Shown: positions 31,546-40,501, numbered from the stretch's first letter. The stretch: DNA of 40,542 nucleotides from Bacillota bacterium (GCA_023409435.1 JAEYHP010000113.1:1-40542); one strand, 5' to 3'. The notes: generated by a model from the sequence alone, not told the origin. Translations and numbers: made by a program.

Positions 31546-33150
31546 ATGGCAAACGATATCGGCAGGACGCATCATGGCAGACAGCAAGGCGGGCTTCGGC
31601 AAACAATAAGAAGCCTCTGCCTTGTATTGGTGTTGCTTTTTCTTGCGTCCTTTATCGGCTGTTCTGCCGCCAGAGAATACCCCGCTCCGCTGCCCGAAAG
31701 CGCTGCGACGCCACCGCCCGTTAAGGCCGAAAACGATACGAGCATAGAGCTTGAACTTTTCTTCCCCACTCAGGACGGCCACACGTTGAGCAGCGAAAGG
31801 CGCCAGCTTGCGCGTCCCGAAAACGCCAGCCGCGCGCGCGCCGCCATAGAAGCGCTGTGTGAGGGACCGGATAGCCCCACGCTCGACCAGGCGGTACCCG
31901 AAGGCTGGGCGCTTTCCGGCGTGGAGCTTTCCGGCGACGTATGCAACATCTATTTTACCTGTACCGGCGAGCCTACGGTAGGCGACGAGCTTCTGGTTTT
32001 ACGCGCGGCGGCTGCGGCCACGGTATATGCGAGCGAAGGCATTCAATATACGGATATCTATCTCAACGGCATGCAGCCGGGGTACGGCGGCAATCCGCTC
32101 GGGGTGCTCTCCCCTATCGATATCCCGCTCGATTCCTACCTGAGTACCATCGAACAGGACAACACCGATACCGGCTCCGGGCAGACCGGCGAGGCCAACC
32201 CATTGAAAACCCGCAACGCGCAGCTTTATTTTACGGATATTACGGGCAGCCTGCTGCTGTGCGACGTGCGGCAGCTTTCCTATCAGGAACAGGAGCATGC
32301 CAATATCGTAGTCGCGGCGCTTTTGGGCGAGCTTGCAAAAGGCTCCCTGGGCAGCGTTGGCCGGGAACCTGTGCTGCCCAGCGACATGCAGCTCGTAAAG
32401 TGCGCGGTGCCCGAACCTAATATCGGTTCCGCTTCGCCTTCCTCCGCGGAAACGGATATTCCGCTTGCGGTTTCGGTTACAGATCAGGTCGTGGACCTCT
32501 ACTTCACCCGCCCGGCGGAAGAAATCCCTCCCATCGCATACGCTTCGATCGTATATACGGTAACGGGTTTCTGGCCCCGGACCGAAGGTGTTCGCATTTA
32601 TTTGGATGACGCATCCGTTACGCTGGATAGCGTGCTCGAAAATGGCGATCGCAGCGACATATTCACCCGCACCGATTTTTCCGGCATGCTGGGGCATACC
32701 GTGACATTGCTTTTCCCGGACCAGGACGGCCTGGGCCTCTACCCTGTTCTGCGGTGCCTGCCGCAAAACGCCGCGTACGACCCGCTTGCAAGACTGACTG
32801 CTCTCTTTACCGGCCCTGCCGACCCCGGTCTGCCGCTTTCCGTGCTTGACCAGGGGGACGTCCTGGACGTTTCTCTGCAGGGCAATATGGCCGTGGTGAG
32901 CTTCAGGGAGGGCTTTTACGAGAAGCTTTCCGCCTTTGTGGAAAGCGGCGTGTCGCGCCTGCCGCAGAACACGCGCGCGCAGATGACGGTATTTGCCATG
33001 GTCAATACGCTTGCAAGCATGCCGGGCGTAGACAAAGTGTGGATGCTGGAAAACGGCGAACGCATCAACAAGAGCATCAACATGCTATACTTGGGCAACC
33101 CTCTCTTCTATAACCCCGGCCTCCTGCTTATTCAGGAAAGCGGAGAATAG
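31546..33150 (+). CDS. Lipoprotein with repeated GerMN domains
   Basis: This protein of 534 residues has a signal/lipobox region ending SFIGC (Cys39). At least two GerMN-like repeats are seen (about 70-190 and 385-525) with a more divergent middle one (about 225-355), each with a strand-rich core and an ALxxGP- or LFTGP-type turn. AGAGGT lies before the ATG. It follows the single-GerMN gene by eight bases and is the last gene of the operon. It probably sits on the outer face of the membrane and may bind wall or spore material; no catalytic residues are evident. Confidence 0.82.
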   Translation: MANDIGRTHHGRQQGGLRQTIRSLCLVLVLLFLASFIGCSAAREYPAPLPESAATPPPVKAENDTSIELELFFPTQDGHTLSSERRQLARPENASRARAAIEALCEGPDSPTLDQAVPEGWALSGVELSGDVCNIYFTCTGEPTVGDELLVLRAAAAATVYASEGIQYTDIYLNGMQPGYGGNPLGVLSPIDIPLDSYLSTIEQDNTDTGSGQTGEANPLKTRNAQLYFTDITGSLLLCDVRQLSYQEQEHANIVVAALLGELAKGSLGSVGREPVLPSDMQLVKCAVPEPNIGSASPSSAETDIPLAVSVTDQVVDLYFTRPAEEIPPIAYASIVYTVTGFWPRTEGVRIYLDDASVTLDSVLENGDRSDIFTRTDFSGMLGHTVTLLFPDQDGLGLYPVLRCLPQNAAYDPLARLTALFTGPADPGLPLSVLDQGDVLDVSLQGNMAVVSFREGFYEKLSAFVESGVSRLPQNTRAQMTVFAMVNTLASMPGVDKVWMLENGERINKSINMLYLGNPLFYNPGLLLIQESGE

Positions 33151-33160
33151 CCTCCTTTAG

Positions 33161-33375
33161 GGGTGTGGGGGATCGCAATCAGAGGTGCCGGGATTCTAAA
33201 ATCGATTCACAGGATCGATTTTCGGCCGCGGGCCGCCGAACCCGCTCCCCTGCAGGAAACCCACATTTCAAACAAAACTGGCGGCATGTGCGTCAATTTT
33301 GCGAAAAAAGTACGCACGACGCACTTTTAACCTGCAGAAAACTCGCTAATAAAGTCCAAAGGACTTTATTAGCGA
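33161..33375. repeat. Hairpin-rich gap before the first LCP gene
   Basis: Starts with GGGGTGTGGGG (33161-33171) and holds AAAATCGAT/ATCGATTTT (33198-33222), CGGCC/GGCCG (33223-33235), GTGCGTC/GACGCAC (33288-33324) and a 15-bp perfect stem with a 3-nt loop (33343-33375). Frames here have no ribosome site. Confidence 0.6.
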
Positions 33376-33412
33376 CATCATTAATATTTATAAATTATTC
33401 ATATACGATATA

Positions 33413-33441
33413 TGCCCAAGCTCTAAGCCTTGCGCTATAAT
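33413..33441 (+). promoter_or_regulatory. Promoter of the first LCP gene
   Basis: Perfect TATAAT at 33436-33441 with a weak TGCCCA -35 at 17 nt. Confidence 0.5.
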
Positions 33442-33505
33442 AAGTCGTTGGGAAAAATAAGAAGCGGCCGCATCCGTAGTATGCGGCTTTGCCATAGGAG
33501 CCGAT

Positions 33506-35125
33506 ATGTTGAACGACGACAATTCGCGTAAAATCAGGCATGTAGGCGGCAAGCCGCAGCCGCAGCAGGGCGCGGCGGAAAGCGCCTCTGTGGCGAACTC
33601 CTCAAATGCCGCAGCTGCAAAAGCCAAGCCCCTAGCCCCGAAACGGCAATCCGGGCTGCTTTCGCGCTCACCCAAAGGGCAGAAGAGGCACAGGCCCCGG
33701 AAAAACATGACAAAAGCAGGAAAGATCGTGCTTTTTTCTTTGCTTGCGCTGCTCGTAGTGGGCGCAGGCATCGGGCTGAAGTTTTATTTTGATGTAACGA
33801 ACCCCGCTGCACTGTTCCAGGAGGACCCGCAGCCCACTTTAGCGCCCGCCCCCACTCCGGAGGAAACCTTAGCCCCGGGCGCTTCGCCCACGCCTTCCCC
33901 CACGCCCAATCCGCAGGCACAGCTGTTGAGCGCGGCGGACCTGGAGTTTATGAAAGACCGCGTAAACATACTCGTACTGGGCATTGATGAAAGCACGGAG
34001 CGCGCCAATTGGGGCTCCTTCCGTACGGATACGATGATACTTGTAACAATCGACTTTGCCACAAACGACGTACACATGATTTCCGTCCCGCGCGACAGCT
34101 ATGTAAAAATCGCAAACAGTGACGGAAAGGTCATTACCAAGAATGGATTGCCGCAGTTTGCGAAAATCAACAGCGCCTTCCCCACCGGCGGCGGCGCACA
34201 GAAAAACGGCTATGAGTACGCCATGGGCACGGTCAGCTATCTGGTGGGCGGTATCCCGATCCATTATTACCTGGGCTTTAACATGAACGTCGTCAAGGAA
34301 GTGGTCAACGCCATGGGCGGCGTAGACTACAACGTGGACGTCGAGGTCAACATGAACGGGCGGCAGCTGCACCCCGGCATGCAGCATATGGACGGCCAGG
34401 CGGTGCTCGACTACGCGCGCCAGAGGAAGGGTTCTTCCGACATCGCCCGCGTAGATCGGCAGCAGCGCATTATCATGGCGATATTCCAGCAATTGAAAAG
34501 CTCGGGACAGATACAGAACCTGCCCGAGATCTACACGGCGGTGGAGCAGAACATCCAGACGAATTTGAGCTTCAAGCAGATCACCTCGCTTGCGCTGCTA
34601 GCGCTGCAGATGGACCAATCCCAGCTTTACAAGCATACGGTGGACGGAGAATTCCTTAATATGTATACGATGAGCTATTGGGGCGTCAATACCTCTAAGC
34701 TCAATAAGCTCATCCAGGAGGTGTTCGGCATCAGCGTCTCTACAGACGCCGAAATCAATGTCTCCAATATCAAGGCGCAGATCGAAGCGAACCGCGCGTT
34801 GATTGCCGCCGAACTTGAAGCGGCAAAAAACGCAATCGCCCAGGCGGACGCTATCCTCGCCCAGTACGGTGCTTGGTTGTCTGAGGACACTCAAGCCCAG
34901 CTGAAGAACGCGAAGAGTCAGCTGGAGGATGCGGTGGATATGGAGGATAAAGCGCAGCTTGACGCCTACACCCCGCCGCTCGTGCAGCTTTGTAACGAAA
35001 TACTTGCGGCGCTCGAGAATGCGGGCGCCATGCCGGGGACCGAGCCTGTTGTGCCCGAGCCCACGCCGGATACGGGCGAAATATCCGAAATACCCGAGAT
35101 ACCCGAGGAAACGCCAGCCGGATAA
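33506..35125 (+). CDS. LytR-CpsA-Psr (LCP) family cell-wall polymer ligase
   Basis: This membrane protein of 539 residues attaches undecaprenyl-linked glycopolymers to peptidoglycan. It has a long basic cytoplasmic tail (1-70), one helix (about 72-92), a Pro/Thr linker, the LCP domain (about 150-330) with VNILVLGID, FRTDTMILVT, SVPRDSYV and RQRKGSSDIARVDRQQ (Arg/Asp residues that hold Mg2+ and the pyrophosphate lipid), then a helical region (about 430-505) and an acidic Pro/Glu end. AGGAG lies before the ATG. It is paralogous to and convergent with the 35198-36595 gene. Confidence 0.93.
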   Translation: MLNDDNSRKIRHVGGKPQPQQGAAESASVANSSNAAAAKAKPLAPKRQSGLLSRSPKGQKRHRPRKNMTKAGKIVLFSLLALLVVGAGIGLKFYFDVTNPAALFQEDPQPTLAPAPTPEETLAPGASPTPSPTPNPQAQLLSAADLEFMKDRVNILVLGIDESTERANWGSFRTDTMILVTIDFATNDVHMISVPRDSYVKIANSDGKVITKNGLPQFAKINSAFPTGGGAQKNGYEYAMGTVSYLVGGIPIHYYLGFNMNVVKEVVNAMGGVDYNVDVEVNMNGRQLHPGMQHMDGQAVLDYARQRKGSSDIARVDRQQRIIMAIFQQLKSSGQIQNLPEIYTAVEQNIQTNLSFKQITSLALLALQMDQSQLYKHTVDGEFLNMYTMSYWGVNTSKLNKLIQEVFGISVSTDAEINVSNIKAQIEANRALIAAELEAAKNAIAQADAILAQYGAWLSEDTQAQLKNAKSQLEDAVDMEDKAQLDAYTPPLVQLCNEILAALENAGAMPGTEPVVPEPTPDTGEISEIPEIPEETPAG

Positions 35126-35138
35126 TCAGACGAAATAC

Positions 35139-35176
35139 AATAAAGCAGGGTGCGGATTACCGCACCCTGCTTTATT
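35139..35176. terminator. Shared bidirectional terminator of the two LCP genes
   Basis: 17-bp perfect arms (AATAAAGCAGGGTGCGG and complement), ATTA loop, with A/T on both sides, between two convergent genes. Confidence 0.92.
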
Positions 35177-35197
35177 ATAGCAACAAATAGTGCACGC

Positions 35198-36595
35198 TTA
35201 AGGGAGTAACCCCGCGTTCCGCACGCCCTCTTCCACCGCGTCGCAGTACTGTGTAAGCTGCTTCATTTCGGAAACGAGCTGTTCCTTATCCTGCGCCTCC
35301 ATGGCGTCCTGCACGGCGTCCATGTACTGCTGCAGCCTGCTGCGGGAATTTTCTTCGAGGTGCGAGCCGTACGCCTCCATCAGGGATTGCCCGCGCTCAA
35401 AAGCTTCCTGCGCCGCCGAAAGTTCCTCCGCCATATTGCCGCTGTCTTCCTCTATGGATGGCTCGACGTTTTTAAAATCAATCTCGCCGTCTACAGAAAC
35501 TTCCGCGCCGAATACCTCCCTTATCATTTCTTCGAGCGCCTTAGTGTTTACACCCCAGTAGCTTGCGCCGTTCATATCCAGGAAATCGCCGCTTACCATA
35601 TGGCGCTCCAGCTGCGACGCGTCCATTTTCGACGCCAGCAGCGCAAGCGAGGTAATCTGTTTAAAACTCAGGTTGGTCTGGATATTTTGTTCCACCGCCT
35701 GATAAATTTCCGGGACGCGGGCGATCTGCCCGGTGGACTTCAATTGCTGGAATATGGCCATAATGACCTTTTGCTGCCGTTCCACGCGCGCGATATCCGA
35801 AGAGCCTTTTCTTTGGCGGGCATATTGAAGAACGCCCAATCCATCAAGGTGCTGCATGCCGGGGTGCAGCACGTAACCGTCCACATCAATTTCAGTATCC
35901 ACATTAAAATCAATGCCGCCCATAGCATTCACGACATCCTTGACAACATCCATATCAAATCCGAGATAGTAGTTTATTGGTATGTCGCCAAACAAATAAC
36001 TGACGGTGTTCATCGTGTACTGATATCCTTCTTCTTCAAGGCCGCCGCCCAAAGAAAAAGCGCTGTTGACTTTGCCGCGTCTCTGCTCCTTCCCCCTGGC
36101 ATCGATGATTTTTACGTAACTGTCCCGGGGGATCGAAATCATATCCACGTCGTTTGTATCAAAATGGATGGTGACCAAAATCATCGTATCCGTTCGGTAC
36201 GAACCCCAACCTGGGCGTTCCACACTTTTATCCACCCCTAACACCAGAATATTGACGCGGTCCTTCATAAACGCCGTATCCGCCTGGCTCATAAGCTGCG
36301 CCTCGGCATCCTCATTAGAGCCGGAGCCGAATACCGTCTGAGGGTGAGAGACGTCCAAATAAAACTTCAAACCCACGCCCAATGCGGCAAGGAACAGTCC
36401 AAGCAGGGCAAAAAGAATGCCGCGTTTTACGGCAAATTTCCTGTTTGCCCTTCCGTGCGGCGGCTTTGTGTTTCCCCTTACGCCTAAATCCGCGGCGGCC
36501 GGTACGGCCGCGCCTTGTGCGGCTGTTTCCCCCGCATATGGGGCAGGAGCCGCTCCCCTCACATGCCGGATTTTATGGGACTCTTTGTCTATCAT
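35198..36595 (-). CDS. LytR-CpsA-Psr (LCP) family cell-wall polymer ligase, second paralogue
   Basis: This protein of 465 residues has the same plan as its neighbour: cytoplasmic tail starting MIDKESHKIRHVRG, one helix (about 57-78), LCP domain with VNILVLGVD, YRTDTMILVT, SIPRDSYV and RQRKGSSDIARVERQQ, and a charged helical tail. The ATG at 36595 is seven bases after AGGGAG; a longer frame to 36790 runs through the promoter. The two share the KIRHV start and the NIQTNLSFKQITSLALLA block, so they come from one duplication. The shorter linker and tail suggest different partners or substrates. Confidence 0.93.
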   Translation of the reverse strand: MIDKESHKIRHVRGAAPAPYAGETAAQGAAVPAAADLGVRGNTKPPHGRANRKFAVKRGILFALLGLFLAALGVGLKFYLDVSHPQTVFGSGSNEDAEAQLMSQADTAFMKDRVNILVLGVDKSVERPGWGSYRTDTMILVTIHFDTNDVDMISIPRDSYVKIIDARGKEQRRGKVNSAFSLGGGLEEEGYQYTMNTVSYLFGDIPINYYLGFDMDVVKDVVNAMGGIDFNVDTEIDVDGYVLHPGMQHLDGLGVLQYARQRKGSSDIARVERQQKVIMAIFQQLKSTGQIARVPEIYQAVEQNIQTNLSFKQITSLALLASKMDASQLERHMVSGDFLDMNGASYWGVNTKALEEMIREVFGAEVSVDGEIDFKNVEPSIEEDSGNMAEELSAAQEAFERGQSLMEAYGSHLEENSRSRLQQYMDAVQDAMEAQDKEQLVSEMKQLTQYCDAVEEGVRNAGLLP

Positions 36596-36637
36596 ACACT
36601 TGCTCCCTGAACAAATTAAAATCCTTATACGGAAACT

Positions 36638-36657
36638 GCGGACGCTTTCGCGTCCGC
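36638..36657 (-). other. Leader hairpin of the second LCP gene
   Basis: GCGGACGC and GCGTCCGC arms with a GAAA tetraloop in the minus-strand RNA, between the promoter and the start codon. It may stabilise or control the messenger. Confidence 0.55.
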
Positions 36658-36674
36658 TATCCAAACCATACATG

Positions 36675-36683
36675 ATTATAACA
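36675..36683 (-). promoter_or_regulatory. Extended -10 promoter of the second LCP gene
   Basis: TGTTATAAT on the minus strand (TATAAT is the complement of 36675-36680). The -35 box is weak. Confidence 0.55.
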
Positions 36684-36821
36684 GAACCGCGTTGCGCGCC
36701 TATAGCCAAAGTATGAAGAAACGATGAATTCCTATGCGTATGGAGTGCACGGAATAAACTGCTTCTTCTCCACCCCAAAGCGGCGGCCATACAGATGTGG
36801 CGGCGATTTCCCGAGATTTTT

Positions 36822-36843
36822 GGTATGAGTGACCACTCATACC
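36822..36843. promoter_or_regulatory. Perfect-arm inverted repeat, TetR-type operator without a nearby TetR gene
   Basis: GGTATGAGTG and CACTCATACC are separated by two bases (36822-36843). It lies about 70 bp upstream of the promoter of the GNAT-like gene and about 140 bp upstream of the divergent LCP promoter. Confidence 0.55.
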
Positions 36844-36912
36844 TCGGTTCTTGCGCTCTTCTGCCAATTGCTCCCGTTTTCTCCCGCTATCTCGCACAAT
36901 CCCTGCTGTTTA

Positions 36913-36941
36913 TTGCCGCACCCATTGGAATCTGCTATAAT
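36913..36941 (+). promoter_or_regulatory. Promoter of the GNAT-like gene
   Basis: TTGCCG (36913-36918), 17-nt spacer, perfect TATAAT (36936-36941). Confidence 0.72.
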
Positions 36942-36996
36942 GGTCGGGAGTTATATGGCCTTATTTCTTATTTTTTGTAAGTTGGGGGGAAACAAA

Positions 36997-38118
36997 ATGG
37001 TAACGGTCCGCGAGATTACGGAGAAAAAGGACATCAAGACGTTTATCGCTTTCGCCAACAACCTGTACAAAGACAATCCCTACTATGTGCCGGACATGTT
37101 CAGTTCTCAGGTCAACGATTTTGACAAGGAAAAAAACCCCGCCTATGAATACTGCGATTCCAAATGCTTCTTAGCATACCGGGACGGCAAGGTGGTCGGA
37201 CGCATCGCCGCCATTTACAACACCCACGCAAACCAAAAGTACAACCTCAACCAGATGCGCTTTTCCCACGCGGATTATATTGACGACGCCGAGGTGGTGA
37301 ACGCGCTTTTTGCCGCCGTGGAAAGCTGGGCACAGGAAAAGGGCTGCACCGCCGTGCACGGGCCGCTCGGCTTTTCGGATATGGACCGGGAAGGCCTGCT
37401 CATCAAGGGCTTTGATAAACTCAGCCAGTTCTTTGTGTACTACAACCATCCCTACTACATGGAACAGATGGAGCGCATGGGCTACCAAAAGGACATCGAT
37501 TGGATTGAATACCGCGTCTCGCTGCCCGACAAGCCGGACGAACGGCTGGACCGCCTGGCCAGCGCTGTGGAACGGCGCATGAAGCTAAAGGCTGCGCCGC
37601 TCACCAGCAGGAACTCCATCAAGCCCTATGTAGAGGGCGTATTCAAGCTTTACAACGAGGCCTATCTCGCGCTCTACGGTATGGTGGCGCTCACCCAGCG
37701 CCAGGTGGAAAAGTACGTAGGCGAGTTCCTGCCTCTCATCAATGAACGTACCGCCGCCATCCTACTCAACGACAAGGACGAGGTGGTGGGCTTTGGCGTG
37801 GGCGCACCCTCGCTTTCCCGTGCGCAGCAAAAGTGCAGGGGCCGCCTGTTTCCTTTCGGCTGGTACCACGTCCTACACGCGCTCAACGGCAAAAACGATA
37901 CGCTGGATATGTTTTTGATCGCCGTTAAGCCGGAACTCCAGGGCACGGGCATCAACGCCGTCATTATGAACCGGCTGCTGAAATTCGCCATAGAGGACAG
38001 CCGGAAGTACGCCGAAACCGGGCCGGAACTGGAAACCAACTCCAACGTCATGAGCCAGTGGCGTTATTTTGAAACCGAGCAGCATAAGACGCGGCGGTGC
38101 TATATCAAAGAACTATAG
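36997..38118 (+). CDS. GNAT-like N-acetyltransferase family protein (YghO-like)
   Basis: This cytoplasmic protein of 373 residues starts MVTVREITEKKDIKTFIAF and has NLYKDNPYYVPDMF, the hallmark of the YghO-like group. It shows an N-terminal half with FLAYRDGKVVGRIAA (a GNAT-like strand pair) and a C-terminal GNAT core with LIAVKPELQGTGINAVIM (the acetyl-CoA loop region). Its ATG is six bases after GGGGGGA; a longer frame to 36829 runs through the promoter. The substrate is unknown. It forms a single-gene unit with its own promoter and terminator. Confidence 0.85.
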   Translation: MVTVREITEKKDIKTFIAFANNLYKDNPYYVPDMFSSQVNDFDKEKNPAYEYCDSKCFLAYRDGKVVGRIAAIYNTHANQKYNLNQMRFSHADYIDDAEVVNALFAAVESWAQEKGCTAVHGPLGFSDMDREGLLIKGFDKLSQFFVYYNHPYYMEQMERMGYQKDIDWIEYRVSLPDKPDERLDRLASAVERRMKLKAAPLTSRNSIKPYVEGVFKLYNEAYLALYGMVALTQRQVEKYVGEFLPLINERTAAILLNDKDEVVGFGVGAPSLSRAQQKCRGRLFPFGWYHVLHALNGKNDTLDMFLIAVKPELQGTGINAVIMNRLLKFAIEDSRKYAETGPELETNSNVMSQWRYFETEQHKTRRCYIKEL

Positions 38119-38136
38119 AGTATGATCCATTCGGAG

Positions 38137-38162
38137 GCCGCGCTCTTATGCGCGGCTTTTTT
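38137..38162 (+). terminator. Intrinsic terminator of the GNAT-like gene
   Basis: GCCGCGC and GCGCGGC arms (38137-38156), then six T. Confidence 0.88.
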
Positions 38163-38276
38163 GTGCCCGCCAAATATTGATGTTCATAAAAATTTTATTG
38201 TTTTTCGATAATTTTGTATTGAAAGTCGATACAAGGCAACATATAATTTCTATAGAATAAAAAAGGGGAACTGTAA

Positions 38277-38735
38277 ATGAAAAAAGCGGCGCTTCTCAAT
38301 ACCATTACGCTTACGCTGGTGTACATTACCATGGCGCTGGGGGTTCTGTTTATCATTTTGCTGCCGAGGCTTCTGCCGTATATTCTCTTTACGCCCGACC
38401 TTGCGCCGCAAGCTACGCCCGCTTATTTTATAGCGCTCGTCTGCTGGATACTGGGGGCGCTACACGGCCTGTTTATCTTATTTACGCTCACAAGAATGAT
38501 GCACAGCACGCAGAGCGATCCGTTTATCCGTAAAAACGTGCTTCGCTTAAGGAATATGGGCCTTGCCGCGCTCATCATGGCGGCGCTTACATTGGTAGTA
38601 ACGCTCCTGTACTTCCGCCCCATGTTGTTTTTGATCCTGACGGCGGAAGTTCTTTGTGCGCTTTTCTCTCTGGTGCTGCGCGGCGTGTTTGAAAAGGCCA
38701 TAGAGTACCGCGAAGAAAACGCGCTGACGATATAG
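38277..38735 (+). CDS. DUF2975 membrane protein
   Basis: This protein of 152 residues has four membrane helices and the DUF2975 layout (ALGVLFIILLPRLLPYI, a short loop with SDPFIRKNVLRLRNMG, then two helices). AAGGGG lies before the ATG. It is followed by a small XRE regulator ten bases later, a pairing seen in many Firmicutes. Function is not known. Confidence 0.85.
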   Translation: MKKAALLNTITLTLVYITMALGVLFIILLPRLLPYILFTPDLAPQATPAYFIALVCWILGALHGLFILFTLTRMMHSTQSDPFIRKNVLRLRNMGLAALIMAALTLVVTLLYFRPMLFLILTAEVLCALFSLVLRGVFEKAIEYREENALTI

Positions 38736-38744
38736 GGGGCAGCT

Positions 38745-39002
38745 ATGATACGCGTAAATTTGGACGTCATGATGGCCAGGCGAAAAATAGGCCTCACGGA
38801 GCTTGCACAGGCGATGGACCTGACATTAGCGAACCTTTCCATACTCAAAAACAACAAGGGCAAAGCCATCCGCTTTTCTACGTTGGACGCCGCCTGCCGG
38901 GCATTAAACTGCCAGCCGGGCGATATTCTCGAATATGTTGCGGGTGAGGAAGACGCCCTGCTGACCCATGTCCAAGAAAATGATCGGGAGGTATCCATAT
39001 GA
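38745..39002 (+). CDS. Small XRE-family regulator (YozG-like)
   Basis: This 85-residue protein is little more than a Cro/CI helix-turn-helix (VNLDVMMARRKIGLTELAQA, RFSTLDAACRALNCQPGDIL). It probably controls its own operon. Its TGA overlaps the next ATG (ATGA at 38999). Confidence 0.88.
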   Translation: MIRVNLDVMMARRKIGLTELAQAMDLTLANLSILKNNKGKAIRFSTLDAACRALNCQPGDILEYVAGEEDALLTHVQENDREVSI

Positions 39003-40384
39003 AATGTTCCGCATGCGGTAACGAATTGCGCCAGCAGGACCGCTTTTGCCCGGCCTGCGGCGCAAAAACCGCGCCCGCAGCCTCCGCTCCCCCTGCGCCG
39101 CCCCAACCTGCAAGAGGTCAATATTTTGAGAGCGCCTATATAACGCTCAAGCAGGCGGAACTGCCGCAGCCGGTCACAGCGCCCCAGCGCTGGCTGCTGC
39201 TGGGCGTAATCGTACTTGGTTTCGTATTGCAAACCGCATTTTCCTTTTTGTCGAGTGTTTCCGAGGCCAACGCGGGCCCTTATGCGGTAAGCTTCGCCGC
39301 GTTCTGGCTGATTTATATCGCGCTGTTTCATATTTTTTGCTACAAAAAGGCGACCGAGCGGCCGCTGGGGCTTATTTTGTGCGGCGCCGCCGCGTTCCTC
39401 TGCGTGATGATGTCTTTTCAGGCCTATGGCTACAGCGAATGGTCCCTGCTCTTTCTAAACCAGCTTGCCATCCCCTGCCTGCTGATGCTGCATGCGCAGT
39501 ATGTGACCCAGCCACTTCCCAAGGAGCATGAAAGCGGGTATTTCGTCTATTTCCTGACCGGTTTTTTTGTGCAGCCGTTTCAATATCTCGGGCGCTTTTT
39601 CGCGGGCGTGGGCAGCCTGTTTAAAAGCGGGGAAAAAGGCAAGCATGTTTGGCTAGGCATACTCGTTGCGATACCGGTGCTGATTATCGTTCTCGCGTTA
39701 CTGCTTTCAGCGGACGCGGTCATGAACGCGCTCGCGATACAGGTGTTTGGAAATATTGATTTTGCGGATATCATTTGGCGGATATTCGTCATATTCATCT
39801 GCGCCATGCTGTTTTACAGCTTTCTCTATGGCGCGGCATGGGCTAAGCAGACGGAGTTGATTTCTACCCGCGCATACAAGCCCTTAAGCGCAACCGCGCC
39901 CGCCGTGGTGCTGATTACGCTGCTGATCGCCTACGCGATATTCACCGCCGTACAGTTTCTTTACCTCTTCGGCGGCTACGGCCTGCCGGAGGGGCTTACC
40001 TACTCCAAGTATGCCGTGGAGGGCTTCAACCAGCTCATGTGGGTGGCCGCCATCAATTTCAGCGTGCTCTCGCTCTGCATTTGCCGGGTGGAGCAAAAGA
40101 CGTTTCTCCGTGTCCTGATGATGCTTTTGTTGGTTGCTACGGGCGTTATACTCGCTTCCGCATTCACGCGGCTTTCCCTCTACACAGGCGCCTATGGGTT
40201 GACGTTCAAGCGCATACAGGCGTTCTGGTTCCTGTGCTACCTTGCCAGCGTACTTGTATTGTTCTGCATCCGGCTCTACAGCAAAAAACTGCCGCTGCTG
40301 CGGCTGTCCGTACTCATATTCGTACTGTGGTATGCGGCGCTCAACATTCCGAATTTGACTACTTGGTACGCCGCGGGCGCATAA
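38999..40384 (+). CDS. Zinc-ribbon DUF4173-like membrane protein
   Basis: This protein of 461 residues starts with a zinc ribbon (Cys3, Cys6, Cys17, Cys20: MKCSACGNEL...FCPACG), then a Pro/Ala linker and about 11 membrane helices. The segment LTYSKYAVEGFNQLMWVAAINF matches the DUF4153/DUF4173 group. GGGAGG lies before the ATG, which overlaps the XRE stop. Function is unknown; the three-gene order suggests a membrane module with its own regulator. Confidence 0.85.
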   Translation: MKCSACGNELRQQDRFCPACGAKTAPAASAPPAPPQPARGQYFESAYITLKQAELPQPVTAPQRWLLLGVIVLGFVLQTAFSFLSSVSEANAGPYAVSFAAFWLIYIALFHIFCYKKATERPLGLILCGAAAFLCVMMSFQAYGYSEWSLLFLNQLAIPCLLMLHAQYVTQPLPKEHESGYFVYFLTGFFVQPFQYLGRFFAGVGSLFKSGEKGKHVWLGILVAIPVLIIVLALLLSADAVMNALAIQVFGNIDFADIIWRIFVIFICAMLFYSFLYGAAWAKQTELISTRAYKPLSATAPAVVLITLLIAYAIFTAVQFLYLFGGYGLPEGLTYSKYAVEGFNQLMWVAAINFSVLSLCICRVEQKTFLRVLMMLLLVATGVILASAFTRLSLYTGAYGLTFKRIQAFWFLCYLASVLVLFCIRLYSKKLPLLRLSVLIFVLWYAALNIPNLTTWYAAGA

Positions 40385-40415
40385 TCGGTTAGCTCTATCT
40401 CTATCCCCCTGAATG

Positions 40416-40447
40416 AGCCCGCGCCGAAATTACGGCGCGGGCTTTTA
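40416..40447 (+). terminator. Intrinsic terminator of the DUF2975 operon
   Basis: GCCCGCGCCG and CGGCGCGGGC arms (40417-40442), then four T. Confidence 0.9.
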
Positions 40448-40476
40448 CGATACTTGCGGGCAGCATAGGAAAGGGG

Positions 40477-40501
40477 TGTGGGGAAACGCAGTTTCCCCAC
40501 A
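40477..40501. repeat. Perfect hairpin with GGGGTGTGGGG start
   Basis: TGTGGGGAAAC and its complement with a 3-nt loop. The 11-mer GGGGTGTGGGG at 40473-40483 is also found at 33161-33171. Confidence 0.6.

Noticed and set aside
33165..33440. 91-residue plus-strand frame before the first LCP gene
   Set aside because: Composed of inverted repeats; no ribosome site; runs through the LCP promoter region.
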